A stretch of 64,000 bases of DNA from Blepharisma stoltei (taxonomy: Eukaryota; Ciliophora; Heterotrichea; Heterotrichida; Blepharismidae), in the NCBI GenBank assembly GCA_914767885.1, contig CAJZBQ010000039.1, forward strand, positions 620,001 through 684,000. Reading direction: 5' to 3'. Below, piece after piece: positions 32,681 to 45,033 of this stretch. The notes beneath the pieces were generated by a model that did no database searches, was not told where the DNA came from, and saw only the letters and a program-made list of their open reading frames with translations. Numbering within the stretch: position 1 is the stretch's first letter; each line of letters opens with the position of its first letter. The position numbers and the translations under genes were made by a program.

Positions 32681-34016
32681 ATATTAAGCTATTGATATCA
32701 ATACTCAAATGTTAATAAATAAACCAACAGTTTTGGCTTATAACAGTGCTTATTTTATTGGCAAAAAAATAAATTATTTCTCACTCAATACACTTGTTAG
32801 AGAGCAAAAAATATTGCTTTCAACCAGAGTTAATTTTTTATTAAAAAAATTATATAAAATATACAGCTTTTTATAGTCAGTAAACATCCCTTTTTGTAGT
32901 TAAACCCTTACAAAAGGGGTTTTATGGACTTGATAATATTAAATTTCTAAAACCTTAAATATTGAAAATAAAAATCTGATTTAATTTATAAATCTATATT
33001 TAGGAGCACAAGCTGTCTAAAATTTAATAAAATTAGCTTGCAGATTTTATATTATTCATCATTAATTATATCTATCTTTTTTTTACTCTAAACAATTTTT
33101 TTACTCGTTGAATTTCCCCAAATATAAAGATTTTTCTAATGATTTTGCTCGCTAAACAAGTGGTAGATAGAATATTTATTAAGTCGTTTAAGGCCTATTA
33201 ACATTTATCAATATGTATCATTAAATTAAAGACATAGGTAATAGAGATATAAAAGATTATGAGTATAAATCGTAAACAAAAGTATCAGAATTAAATGAAA
33301 AATATAGGATAAAATATGTCTGAAAAGAGTTTGAAAGTAAAAAAATCATGCCGCTCATATTTATTGCTTCAAATCAATGAATATTTTAATAAGTGTATTC
33401 ATAATGAAAATTTAAAGATAGCTATAAAGAAATCAGCCTGTAATTAAAGTCACTCTCTTACTTTTATTTTTACCATTAAGCAGATCTTATAAAGTTCTTT
33501 TTAAACATTTCATGTGTATTGTATATTTAAATATTCTTTTTCTTCTTTTAGCATAATTTTTACTCCTATTTTAAGAGAATAAAACAATTGAATAAATGAC
33601 TCTCTTTTAGAAACAAACAAAAAATGCTTTGATTTGTATAAAATATTTTATTTATAATTAATAGTTTTTTGTTATCTCTATTAAATTTTAAAGAAAATTA
33701 GAATTTTCTTTATAATATTAATTTTAAAAAACAAAATTAAGTGCCGTTAAGAGTGTAGAAAATCTTACTCGCTCTTGGAGAATATGGGAGTTAGTAACCT
33801 TAATCTAATTTATTAATTTTCTTAATATTTTTAGCATATATAGTTATTCTTATTCATAATTGAAATCATTTTTCATGGTTACTTTTTAATTTTCAGATTT
33901 CTGGTCTTTTTGAAGCTTAATTTATCATTTAGTATAAACAAATTAGCAGAAAGCTTATAAAAATACTTAAAACTAGATGATGCTAGAAATTTTGATTTAA
34001 TTTCTAAATTTATAAG
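32681..34016. other. Intergenic 1.3 kb with decayed MITEs
   Basis: Strongly AT-rich, no gene seen. 33563-33793 (TA at 33561-33562 and 33792-33793) is a degenerate MITE: CTCCTATTTTAAGAGAATAA at the left, CTTACTCGCTCTTGGAG and GGGAGTTA at the right. Another weak MITE end is near 33140 (TTTTGCTCGCTAAACAAG). Confidence 0.55.
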
Positions 34017-34328
34017 TTAAGGATTATTTTCAATAAAATTTTTGATTCTTGCCAAAAGTTCTTCTTTAGCTTTAGGAGGAACAGTAGCCCTTGCTCGAGG
34101 TTTCAATTCTTCAACAAGATCAGCCACTGTTATTCTGTCTAACCCTTTATTTCTGATCAACTCTTTTTAGTAATTACCTTTGCAATAATTTTTAAGTTCA
34201 TCTTTCCATCCACTTTCTACAAGCTTTTGACGCAAATATTCTAGTAATCTTTCTTTTTCTCCAGTTTCAATAAGTCTTTGCTCTATGGCAGCTTTTCTTT
34301 GCTGTAAGTTTAGTTCTTGTTGATTCAT
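34017..34328 (-). CDS. ENY2: ENY2/Sus1, SAGA and TREX-2 subunit
   Basis: 98 aa when one 15-nt intron (34163-34177) is removed. The sequence has the whole ENY2/Sus1 fold: [59 protein letters not shown] and a final helix [12 protein letters not shown]. The spacing, the GWKD and VP landmarks and the total length equal the family norm of about 100 aa. ENY2 works in the SAGA histone H2B deubiquitinase module and in the TREX-2 mRNA export complex. A strong call made from the full-length pattern. Confidence 0.93.
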
Positions 34329-34793
34329 ATTATAACAGCTGACATATTTCTTAAAGAAAAATATTTAATTCGAGACATAAGGAATTTTATACTAGCTATA
34401 GAATTTGACACAATTATTTAATAGCGAATATTAAATTATCATTATTTATCAGATTATAAAAATAAATAGATATTTAATCTTGTATAATAGCTTGCTGCAA
34501 AGGCATATTAGAAACTATTAATTTAGGATAAAATTATGAAACAATTAAATGTTTCTTGATTTTTATTATAATAGATCTACTTTTCTTAATATGAATTAAA
34601 ATTTCTTAAGAATTTGAAGTAACATAATACTGAGTTTTTAAGTGCCCTCCTATATAAATAATTTTTATATTTTGAGTCTTATTTTAGGCTAATTTATCGC
34701 TATCTATAATAAAAACTTGAGACTAGTTTTAAAAAATATTTATTATGATTATCTAAATGTTCGCTTTATCAATAAATTATATAATTTATAGAA
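34329..34793. other. Intergenic, AT-rich
   Basis: Divergent spacer between ENY2 (minus) and the zinc-finger gene (plus). No repeat or RNA recognised. Confidence 0.5.
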
Positions 34794-37700
34794 ATGTCAA
34801 GCTTAAGTGATGAATACTCAGATTCTGAAGAGTCTATAGAAGAAACCATTGAAGCTCGAAGAGATCAAGAAACTTTTGACACTGCAGATCAAAAAAAACC
34901 AATTCCCTCTAGACTGCCAATCCCCAGCTTTCAGCCTAAGGTCTCCAATCCAGGAATAAATAATCAACCAAACATTCCACCTCCCCCTCTCGGTGTTCCT
35001 CAAAATATCCCTCCTCCACCTTATGCCATTCAGAATCTTCCAAAATTTACTGTCCCTAATTCTTCATCACAAATTCCAGGCTCTACAACTCCAATCCAAA
35101 TAACCCCATTCAACGTGCGTCAAGCATGCCCTCCACAGCCTTTTAATCCCCCACAGCCTTTTAAGCCTCCACAGCAAGAAGATATAAAGATTTCTGCATT
35201 GCCAGCTAGATTACCATTCCCAATTCCTCCAAGTTTTAAACCAAATTCTAATATACTTTGTATATAAAAATATGGAATATTTTTTTTTAAATTAAAAAAC
35301 TGCCAAAACTATATGTTTAATATATATACCTGCAAATAATGAGAAAAAAAATCCTGCGACTCAGCCAACAAGTGTAAAAAGTGTCAGCTCTAGCTCTGAT
35401 TCTGATTCTAAATCAGACACAGAATCTTATGAGCATAAGCCTCAAGATTATAAGGTTCAAATTCCAGGTTTTAAGCCTCAAGTTTTTAATCCTCCTGCTA
35501 TTCAAGCTTTTAAACCTCCAGGGCCTCCAAATTTTAATCCTCCTCCGGTTCCTGCAGCTATAAATCCCACTTCTTCTTCAGGATTAAACACAATTAAAAT
35601 GGCGAGCCATCCGACCCGTCCTTCTCCTGTACCCTCAGGGACTACGGGTTTAAGAAGTAAACGGGGCCTGGATATTGTGTCCAGGGTGGGTTTTTTTACC
35701 TTGGTCGGGACACCACGACAAGGTTTTTTGCCTCTCACAAAGACGAGAAGACCAGAGCCGCAGAATCAGGAGTCACACTTCAGGACTAGAAGGAAGTGAG
35801 GAAGCTTGTAGTGGAGCTTGGGGACCTGAAGAAGACTCCGGAAGGCTACTTTTCCCCCTCCCCAGAAAGGACGGCGCCGGGTCACTAGACCCTGATCAAA
35901 GGAGTACCTGGGTGAGTCTCCCTGTCAGATGGCAACGTCACCATTTTTTGCGCGTGCATAGGGCGCAAGCCTGAAGCTGGCAGCGCTGGGTAGAGGCTGA
36001 AATAAACCTTCGTGACCCGCTAAAACTAATTAATCTAATCTAATCTTCAGGGATAAATATTCCTCCTCCACCAATTTTTAACTCTCAAAAACAGCAAAAT
36101 CCATCAGTTCTACAATTGCCACCTCCTCCGAAATTTACAGGAAATATGCCTGTAAATATTCCAAAAGTGCAGTCCTTGGAAGTTAAGGAAACTCAATCTA
36201 ATAAGACTGGCTCTGATTCTGATTCTGATTCTAGTGTAGAAGTAACTATACAAAGTGAAAATCCTTATGCAACTCAGCCGGCCTTAAGTGGCCCTTCTCC
36301 TTTTATGCCTCCTACTCCAAAAATTCAAAGTTTCAACCCTCCAAAACAATCAAATAATCAAAATATTCCAATAATTCAGCCTCAAGCTTTTAACCCTATC
36401 AAAGAGCTTGATAAATCTCCTATAAATATTCCACCACAATTAATAAACGCTGATTCAAAACAAAACAAGCCAATAACTCAACCTCCAGTCCAAATTAAAG
36501 CATCTCTATTTATTGAGCCTATCAAAAAAGAGCCTGCAAAAGAGCAGGATAAATCTCCAAAACCTGAAATTCAGCCACCCTTATCAAAAAATTTTGATCC
36601 TTCAAAGCCAATTCAACCAATAAATCAGCCTCCCAGCAAAATTAATGTACTTCCGCCATTTGAACCTATAAAAAAAGTGCCTCCAAAAGAGCAAGATAAA
36701 TCTAATAATCCTCCAAATCAGCCACCTTCATCATTTAATCTGCCAGCTTTTGAAAATTTTAAACCCCCTCCTTCAATTGCGAACTTGCCTGCACCGAATC
36801 CAGCTATATTTAATGGATCACCAGTAATACTCAAGCCAGTTCCTACTCAAGAAATTAAGCCTCAGTCTAATGTAAATTATTCTTCTAGTTCCAGCGAAAG
36901 TGACCATGAGGAAATTATTCCAGATTTTCAGACAGAAAAACTAAATAAAGCTATATCTCATTATAATAAATTTAATTAAATATATAGAAAAAATTTTTTT
37001 TTTGAATTTAATTTTATTAGATATAGCCAAGAGAAGTATTTTGATACAATTTCAAAAATAGCTGGACTTTTACCAACTCTTTTTAATCACCGCCAGATGT
37101 TCCAATGCAGTTCTAATAATATCATATACGCCAAACTATGCAGCCTTGTTTCTGCTGCCCCTGAGCCTTTGAAATCTTCGTTTTCTACTTTTTTGTCTTA
37201 TTTTAATTGTGATAGATGTGGAAGAGAGTACTACGAAGGAGTCACCGCTTGCAATCATAAATTGTGTAAGGCCTGCTCTATTGAAGGACTTAAAAAATAC
37301 ACAGGGGGCTATATATTTTTAACCAAAAATGAGGAAGAGCAATTCCATCAGATGTGCCCAAAATGCAAAAAAAAGCTATCTGAAAAAGATATAGAATTTA
37401 TTATAGGTGATCAAGTTGAGATTTATAAAGAAAATCGGCGACTAAGACAAGTTGAACAGGATAGAATCAACCTTGCTACAAAGCAGTATAAAGAAACCAA
37501 GCAAGAAGCAGCTAATTCATCAATATTATGTTTTTCTTGCAAAAGACCACTAATAAAAGAATTATGCTTTGATGCAGATAAATGCAAACACCAATGTAAA
37601 GAGTGCTTAGCATCAGATATGCGGCGTGGGAAAACAAAATGCCCTGTGTGCCAATCAATTTATTCCTTGGATATTGCAAGCGAGCAAGGATTATGTGAAG

Positions 37701-38053
37701 GCTGCAAAAATACAGTGTACTATGTAGGAAATTATTTATCCTCTATATGTGATGGCCACATGCTATGCAGCTACTGCTTACATGAAGGCTGAAAATCAAT
37801 GAAATGCAAAGTATGTAGTAAAAATTTTGATTCAGCTTCTATTAATCAAATAGCCAAAATTATATTCGGAAAATGCTCAATGTGCAATAGAAGACAAGAA
37901 AGAGACTATTTCATTTTGAAAGACTGCTGCAACGATGAAATATGCATAGAATGTCAATCAGCCGATACAGCATCCTGTATTAAATGCAGAAGCAAGCTAG
38001 GAGATTGGGCGGTTCAACAAATACAGTTCATTGCTTCAGCTAGAACTAACTAA
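34794..38053 (+). CDS. Proline-rich protein with C-terminal RING-like zinc fingers
   Basis: 890 aa after removing three germline segments. Residues 1-580 are disordered, rich in Pro, Asn, Gln and Phe (PPPPLGVPQNIPPPPYAIQN, many FNPP/FKPP motifs) with SDSDSD acidic patches that suit casein-kinase phosphorylation. The C-terminal 330 residues hold several Cys/His clusters: CDRCGREYYEGVTACNHKLC, CPKCKKKLSEKD, CFSCKRPL, CPVCQSIY, then CKVCSKNF, CSMCNRR and CIECQSADTASCIKCRS. This is RING/FYVE-like serial zinc binding; E3 ubiquitin ligase activity is possible but not shown. One TGA encodes W (HEGWKSMK). Confidence 0.82.
35256..35328. other. IES, 73 bp
   Basis: TA-bounded, A/T-rich. Joins SFKPNSNI to PANNEKKNPATQ in the proline-rich region. 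Confidence 0.75.
35587..36055 (+). mobile_element. SINE-like retroposon acting as IES, 469 bp
   Basis: The head ACAATTAAAATGGCGAGCC and the end GAGGCTGAAATAAACC, with tail TTAATCTAATCTAATC, match the element at 62264-62710. Imperfect target duplication TCTTCAGGxxTAAA at both sides. TA at 35585-35586 and 36054-36055; TA removal gives SSGLNIPPPPIF in frame. Confidence 0.85.
36979..37023. other. IES, 45 bp
   Basis: TA-bounded. Joins SHYNKFN to YSQEKYFDTISKI, uniting the proline-rich and zinc-finger halves in one gene. Confidence 0.82.
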
Positions 38054-38133
38054 CACTCTTTATAATATTTTTTAATTTTTCTTAAAATGTGGGGTTTTCA
38101 TACTCTACATATAGCCGGGCTTATTAATTCAAA

Positions 38134-41100
38134 ATGGATGCAAGAAGATCAAGTCTGAGCCCTGAAGTCCCACGTTCCTTCAGTGTTTTATACCCAGACC
38201 ACCGAGAAACTAAAAAACGCCATACAATTACAGATAAAAGTCTAACAGAAGCCCTTTCCCTTAACACCCCAGTTAAAAGGCGTGAAGAAGACATGGTTTC
38301 TTTTGAGTCTCCTTTTTATAAGAGGACCAAAAGTCCAAGCTTCAATGATGAAGAGTTTAAACATGCTTTAAGGTCTCCACTCGGGTCGTCTGAAAAAATA
38401 GAAAATAATAGTGACCCTGAGCTAGATGTTCTGTATAAACAAAGACCTCAGACGTCAAGAGATTTAAGATATATAGACATTGACTTGGAAAATGACATAG
38501 AAATTCCTGTGATTCCGACAGAGAAAAATCCAGAATTTTTTATTCAGCATAATAAAAAAGAAGATATGGTGAGGCTTGACGAGTCCACTGATGAAATAAA
38601 ACAAGATTCAATGAGAACGAGAAAGAAATACCAGGAAATCAGGATAAATCATGAGGATTTTGTGGAAAGACAAAACCCGTTTAGGGTAGAAGAGCTGGAA
38701 GAGAAGAAAAAAGATGATGATTTAGGAGAGCATTTAGAATTAGCAGAAAGATTGAACCATAGCAGGTGGCAAGTTCGTAGAAAAGTTTATGCGGATATTG
38801 CAGACTGTTTTAGAGCGAAATCATTTTTGATGGAAATTGAGACCAATTCTAATGTATTTGATTATGCAAATTAATGTTATAGGCTCCATGTCAAATGACT
38901 GTGGAATTTTGATAGTGAGGGGAAGATTTGCTCGAGTCATTTTTAATAGAAAAAAAAACCGTTAAATTTCGGCTAAATGGATACATATTTAAAAATTTTC
39001 GACCAAAAGTACTTCAGTGAAATGCATACTATCAAAAAGGCACTATCAATGGACTTGCACCCAATGCTATATTAGCATAGATAATTTCTTGTTAGCAAAA
39101 AGATTTTAATCAATTAAATGAATAATATTTTGAAAATAAGCTGAAAAATATTGTGTCTGATAGTAATTTAGTATCACAGCTTGAAGGGCTGCAGACTTTA
39201 CTATGCTATGTAAACTGTGCCCCACAAATAAAAAACACAGTTTTTTATCTAGGAGATGAGCTCATTCCAAAATGTGCACTTACAAAGCCAAAAAGTGGAG
39301 AAATGGTTAACCAAATTATAGTAAGGATGCTCGAAAGGGACACAGAACTGCAATTATTCCATCTAATCATCAAAAGATTTGTAGCAAAAAATCAAAAAGA
39401 GGCCTGCTTTTCTATCCAATGTGTAGGAAATGCACTGCCAAGCCTACCTCTTGTAGCTCATTTAGGAAAAAGCCTTTATAATGCTTTAAATAAAGCCTTA
39501 GCCCATAATATTTCTGAAGTCAGGATTTATGCAATGAATCTTCTAGTCGATTTATTTTGCTACACCCAAGACCCAATTGATATATTTATTCCACATTTAA
39601 ATTTAAAGCCTCAGCAGATAAAAGAAATTAAAGACCATTTACTGAATAAAGATAAAATCGCGATTAAGTGGGTAATTTTTGAAGATTCCAAAAAAAATGA
39701 AGACGAGAATCTGCTGATTTGTGAAAGTCTTGAAGATAACGTCAAAGAAGATTTAATTTCTCTTACACCTCAAGGTTTTTTTGAGACTCCATATACAGCT
39801 GATATTAAATCGAAAAGAGAAATAATGGGGAAATTCATACAGGCAATTGAAAAGCCTGGGATTATGTTTGAAATGAAAGACTATGGGACAGTAATTAATA
39901 CCTTATTGCATCTTGTTGAGAACACTAATGTTCTAGTATATATGGAAGCTATGAAAGCTATAGAAATTTTGATTCCAAAAATCTCAAAATCGTTTACATA
40001 TAAAGGAAAGCAATATGTTCAATTTTTAGCTGATAAATTTAAGGAAAAAAAGAAGCCTGTAATCAGCTCAATTAATCAGATTTTGCATTTATTTAGAGTC
40101 CATGAGGTGTTATCGGCCAATACAATATAGTTTTTTATATTAAGCTCAGCTATATCTATAAAACCATTTTATTATAATATTATGCCATAAATAACTAATT
40201 TGTTTAGCTTAATTTATATAATAAAAAAATATAATTGATTTATTAGTAGAAATTGCAATCACTCATAAAGTTCCAACTGTAAGAGAACTTTCTTTACTTT
40301 GGATTTGTGATGAATTTAAAACTTCTAATAAAAACGTAGATTTATTAAGTGGGGAAGATTTTGCTCCATGGTATTCAGCAATAATTGAAAACATTTCAGA
40401 AAATATAGGGAAAAAAGTGTTCAATATATGCCAAAAAGATGTAGCTTCTAATGTAAGAGATGCTGGAATTAAGTTACTAGGAGTTTTAAGGAGTGCGCTA
40501 ATATCAAGCCCATTGTTTAATAATTTAGATATTTTGATTTCAAAGCTTCCAAAGAGAAGAATCATTGAAATTGATAAAAATACACAGCAGATTGATATAG
40601 AAGAAAGTTTTTCTAATTCTCCCTAGCGAACAAAATTATCTTGATAATTTATTAAGGGGTTTAATATTTTTTTTGAAAATTAAAAAAAATCCCATTCGAA
40701 AAATTTGAAAGTAATAATGATTTAATTTATAAAATTTATGATTAGAATTTAACTAATTTAAAATTAAATAGGATTAGAGGAGATTTGATTATAATAATCG
40801 TCACTTATATTGATATATATCTTATAACAAATTTAAAATTGGGCTTTGACCAAAAATTGTTTTTCCATAATTTTACTCTTATAAAGCTGGGGAAGTAAAG
40901 AATTATCAGTGCATAATCAAAATATAATATACCTATTTAAAATCAATATAAGCATTACTATAGATACTATCTGTTACCATTTGAAAATAAGATAATTTTT
41001 ACTCAATATAAATAGGAATATCTAAAGAAAATGAATCTCCTTCAAAACCAGAAGAATCAGTTGACGAAGTTGAAAACAGCATAAGTGAAGAAATCAGAAA

Positions 41101-44100
41101 ATTAATTGACTGCTCAGATAACAGCTCGAAAGAAAAACTGATAGCTTTAGGCATAAAAATAGACACACTTAGTATAGATTCTCCAGAAATTCTTCATGAG
41201 CCACTTAATTTTCCTTCAATTTCTCTTACCCCCTCCGTGATCAACAAAACCATTGGAAAAAATCCCTATTTTTGGGTAAAGTCGCCCTCTATGAGTGAAT
41301 AAAAATTTTTTAATATAAAAAATTTATTATGAAAAATAAATTAACATAATGAAATCTCTAGCTAATTCTGTTTAATTTTAAAAAACATCAATTTTACCAA
41401 TTAAATTACTATTTGCTTTTCAATTTTTGCAAAATGGATTAGAAAAAAAAATTACTATAAATTTTACTGTAAAATTTATATATAAGTTTTAAAAAACAAC
41501 AAAATTTTTGCTCGTTCAGAGGGGGAGTTAAGTTTATTGATGCTATTAATATGATTAAAGGAAAAAATCCGAAGCTTACTCAAGAGTCTAAAGCAGTTGT
41601 TAATTTAGATTAAAATGCGTGGCGAGACAGCCTTCCCTCTTAACATCTGCAGCCGTAAGTTCATTGGAAAAGTCGGGGATCTTGCGAAAGGGAGGACAGC
41701 GCTAGGAAATGTGCATCCTGCCAGTTTTACTTGTCTTGGTGGAGTGCAATATCTGGCTAAGCCGAACGCATACTCACACCCAAGTCAGGTTTTCCCGTGA
41801 GAAATGGTTTGCTGGGATGGAAAGCAGACGCCCAGCAATGCCAGAGGATGTCACATGGCCAATCGGACAAATTCTCTAGTGCGATACCAGGCGTTGCATC
41901 CTGGGTTTGGGTTCCATTTGGTCGGCAATCCGACCAGTAAATTCCTTCTTCGAATTTTCTTGAAGGTAAGCCTATTGACGTACGGCATTATGACTCGGCA
42001 TTTCTGAGTCTCAGGTAGCGAGTGAAGCCCTCTTCCGTAAGGAACAACACATTGTAAGGTCGTATCTGGACTGGCAAGCAAACGGTGAAGCGCCATGCGG
42101 AGACGAGTACGGCCTGTGGGGTACTTCTCGACAAGTAATTTAATTTTAAGTTAATTTAAGATTTATCACTAACTGAATTTCACAAAGATTAGGAAATAAT
42201 TTATTTTTGAACCAGCCTGAACAGTTAAATACTTTACTTATTGCAGTGCAGGATATAGATGAAAAAAACACTCAATTTTCTGAAATTTTTGTAAAAGAAC
42301 TGAGGCTGGCCAAGCTGCAACTAATGACTGTTTTAAATAAAATGATAAATCCAAGCAGAGAGCTGTCACCTTTAGAGAAGATGTCTATAGACAAAATCTC
42401 TGCACAAAGTAAAGAGCAGTCACCTTTATTAAAGCCATTGAAATCCAGCAGCATTTCTCCACAAAAATCAAGAAGTGCTTCTCCAATTGATAAGCTTAAT
42501 TATACTATTTATAATGGAATTTAGTCAGAAAAGCAAATTTAAACAATATTTTTTTAAAAAAAATGCAAAAGTCATAGTAATCAATAGGGAATATCAAAAA
42601 CTTGAGCTAGATTTAGCGGAAATTTCTATAACTAATAATCAATTTTCTGATGATCCACAACACTCAGTCACCTTTAAAAAAGAAATGGAAAACCTCTCAA
42701 AAATGATAAAAGAAGGTGACTCTCATTTTAAGCTAGAAGGCCTCACAAGGCTAATCCATGTCGTCGAAGATTGGCTTGCTGCTTGTGAAGAGCTTAAAAC
42801 CAAGCCAGGAAACCCTGGATCCTGAAGAAGAGGTATGGGGAGGGTAAGCCAAGATGGCTCCTTTATGAAACCTTTATTTGACTCTTTTGACGAGCTTAAA
42901 AGCTTAGTTATTGACATTTCCCAATGCTGCAAATATAAACAATACGTCCAAGACCCTTCAAATTTTGAAGAAATTCAGCGTTTAACCTTGGAAGCACTTA
43001 CAAGCTTAAGGATAGTGATCACTGATAAAGAAGCTGAAGCATTATTCAAAGTTTTACTATTTGAAATCCCTATAAAGCACACCACTTCAAGCTTCGTCAA
43101 AAATTTCAATGAAAAAGCCTATCAGCTATTCTCTGACTGGCTTGCACATATGCCGATAGGTGGGATTATTAATAACCTTGGGCAATTTTTTACAGAAAAT
43201 GGGGATTATAATATAAATTTGATTTTTATTCATGCAATACAGTGGATTTTGACAGTCGAGCTCCCATCAGCTACTTTTGAAATTGATATTATTTCGCCTA
43301 TTCTTGTAGCTCTAATAAAAGGTATGGCTGGCTGCCCTTTAATTTCGTCACATCCTTTATCAGAGTCCAGCTCACAACTTATGATTTCAACCTCAGAAGC
43401 TTTATTTTTATTTTTAGTCCAAAAATTCGGTGAAGAAAAAGTTACACGTTTTATAGAAAATCAGCTGATAAATCATGGAAAACTTCTCAAAATTTTATCC
43501 AAAAATAATAAATTCGCTATTAATATCAGTCTGTTTTTATTTTAAATTATAATTTTATATATTATTAATAATTCATATATATAAGTATATACAAAATGGA
43601 TTGATAATTTGCACAAATTTGAAGAGCCCAAGAACCCTGCAATTTTACAAACAGTTTTATCGTCTCCTCAGATGTCAAAAATCAATGATGTGAGCTTTGA
43701 ATGCTCAATTAAAAAAGAAGAACAAAGTGGTGTGCTGACAGCTAAAGAGCTTGAATATGAAAGCAGAAGGCTTGAGTCCAGCAAAAAAAAGCTGAATTTT
43801 GATTTAGTCCCTGAATCCCCTGGAACTTTGTGGAAAAAGAAAGGCTTTCAAGAAAATGAGCAGTTTGCGGAGGCTCAAAAAATGCTGGAAGAAGTAAATA
43901 AGGAATATTTAACACAGGTAGCTTTAAATGATATACTTATGAAGCAGCTTGAAGAACAAAAAGAGCTGAATAAAAAATTGGCATCAAAAGTAATGGAGCC
44001 AGTAAGACCTGAGATAAGGGCTAGCAAAGCTATTAATCCTATAAAAGTAGAACAAGAACTAAGGCAGCCTTTGCAACAAGTGACAATCCCAGTTCCATAT

Positions 44101-45033
44101 GATTTAAAAAATACTAAAAATGATCAGACTAATACACAAAAAGAGCGAAGCTCTAGCCCTCCAAAAATTCCAGAAACTGCTCAAAAACCTTTTAAGCCTG
44201 CAGTCGAAATTTTTAAGCCTCCAGAAACTTTCAGTCTCCTTCCTCTCCATAACAAAATTGAAGGGATTTTTAATTTTCAGCATCTTTTACTATATTGCAA
44301 TGACCCAAATGCAGAACTTTTATCGCCATTACTTGATACATATACCCAGCTTAAAACAAGTGCAGATAAGCAATCCCTTTTAAAGAGTCTGCATACAGCT
44401 CTTAATCAAGAAGACATTTTGGCTGCTATGAATCTTTTTGTCTATAAAGCAGTCCTTGAAGCTGTATTGCGATTTTGTTCACTGGAAAAATTTTTGAGTG
44501 AAAAAAGTGCCCCACAATCACTTTTAATAGAGTCTCTTGCAAATTCTCAAGACTTAGAACTGACTAATGAGCTGCAGAAAATAGCTGCGGTGCTGCTTGA
44601 AGGGAGAGAACCGACACAAGTGATTTTGATACTTTTTCAAGTATTGCAGGAAACAATTCCAAGGGAGTTTAGAGAAGTTCTGCCTCATGATAGAGGGATT
44701 TATATAAGGCTGCTGCTGAAATGTATGACGAAATTGCTGACGGCGGTGCAAGCAAATAATCAGAATATAAGGGTTTTTGATATTTTAGTAGAGCTTAATA
44801 GGCTATTTGAAGCTCATCCTCCAGAAGAATTGACTACAGAATGCCCTTCGGTTTATGAATATGAGCATATGTTTAAGGTGCTTAGAAATATTTCTGATAT
44901 TATTCTATCAATTCAGCCAGAAAAAGTGCAAGCATTTTTGAAGCTTATAACAAGACAGAAAGAAAGACCGAAAAATATTTTTGTCAAATACATGAGTGCT
45001 GCTTTAGCCAAGAGGCATCAAATGTCTGTGTAA
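38134..45033 (+). CDS. XMAP215/ch-TOG/Stu2 family microtubule polymerase
   Basis: 1716 aa in one frame after removal of eight germline segments. The N-terminus is Ser/Arg-rich. TOG-type HEAT arrays follow: AERLNHSRWQVRRKVYADIA, NKLKNIVSDSNLVSQLEGLQ (the TOG hallmark), LLVEIAITHKVPTVRELSLL. Further helical repeats include IQRLTLEALTSLRIVITDKE. The C-terminal part has a coiled coil (QKMLEEVNKEYLTQVALNDI) and a final helical domain (IFNFQHLLLYCNDPNAELLS). The family adds tubulin at plus ends and acts at spindle poles and basal bodies. Exons: 38134-38873, 39128-40127, 40234-40615, 40898-40905, 41021-41228, 41531-41607, 42159-42502, 42594-43539 and 43588-45033. Germline insertions are densest here in the window. 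Confidence 0.87.
38874..39127. other. IES, 254 bp
   Basis: TA-bounded. Removal joins FDYAN to YFENKLKNIVSDSNL, the conserved start of a TOG repeat. Confidence 0.85.
40128..40233. other. IES, 106 bp
   Basis: TA-bounded, AT-rich. Joins VLSANTI to IDLLVEIAITHKVPT. Confidence 0.83.
40616..40897. mobile_element. Diverged MITE, 282 bp, inside a gene
   Basis: TA at 40614-40615 and 40896-40897. Left ATTCTCCCTAGCGAACAAAA with mirror TTATTAAGGGG; right TTTTACTCTTATAAAGCTGG then GGAAG. The ends and interior are more decayed than in other copies, so this looks like an older insertion. Confidence 0.72.
40906..41020. other. IES, 115 bp
   Basis: TA-bounded. Sits only 8 bp beyond the MITE at 40616-40897. 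Removing both gives SFSKELSKENESPSKPEE. The joint is a best fit by frame, not by homology. Confidence 0.6.
41229..41530. mobile_element. MITE, 302 bp, inside a gene
   Basis: TA at 41227-41228 and 41529-41530. Left CCCCCTCCGTGATCAACAAA with a second inner end CCCTCTATGAGTGAATAAAA; right TTGCTCGTTCAGAGGGGGAG. Removal joins SISL to KFIDAINMIKGKN. Confidence 0.88.
41608..42158 (+). mobile_element. SINE-like retroposon acting as IES, 551 bp
   Basis: The head GATTAAAATGCGTGGCGAG, an inner part 41800-41950 shared with the copy at 10275, and tail TTTAATTTTAAG. TTAGATT and TTAAGATT flank it as a degenerate target duplication. TA at 41606-41607 and 42157-42158; removal gives VVNLRFITNWISQRLGN in frame. 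Confidence 0.82.
42503..42593. other. IES, 91 bp
   Basis: TA-bounded. Joins SASPIDKLN to YQKLELDLAEISITN. Confidence 0.8.
43540..43587. other. IES, 48 bp
   Basis: TA-bounded, A/T only apart from a few bases. Joins INISLFL to YTKWIDNLHKFEEPK. Confidence 0.78.
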
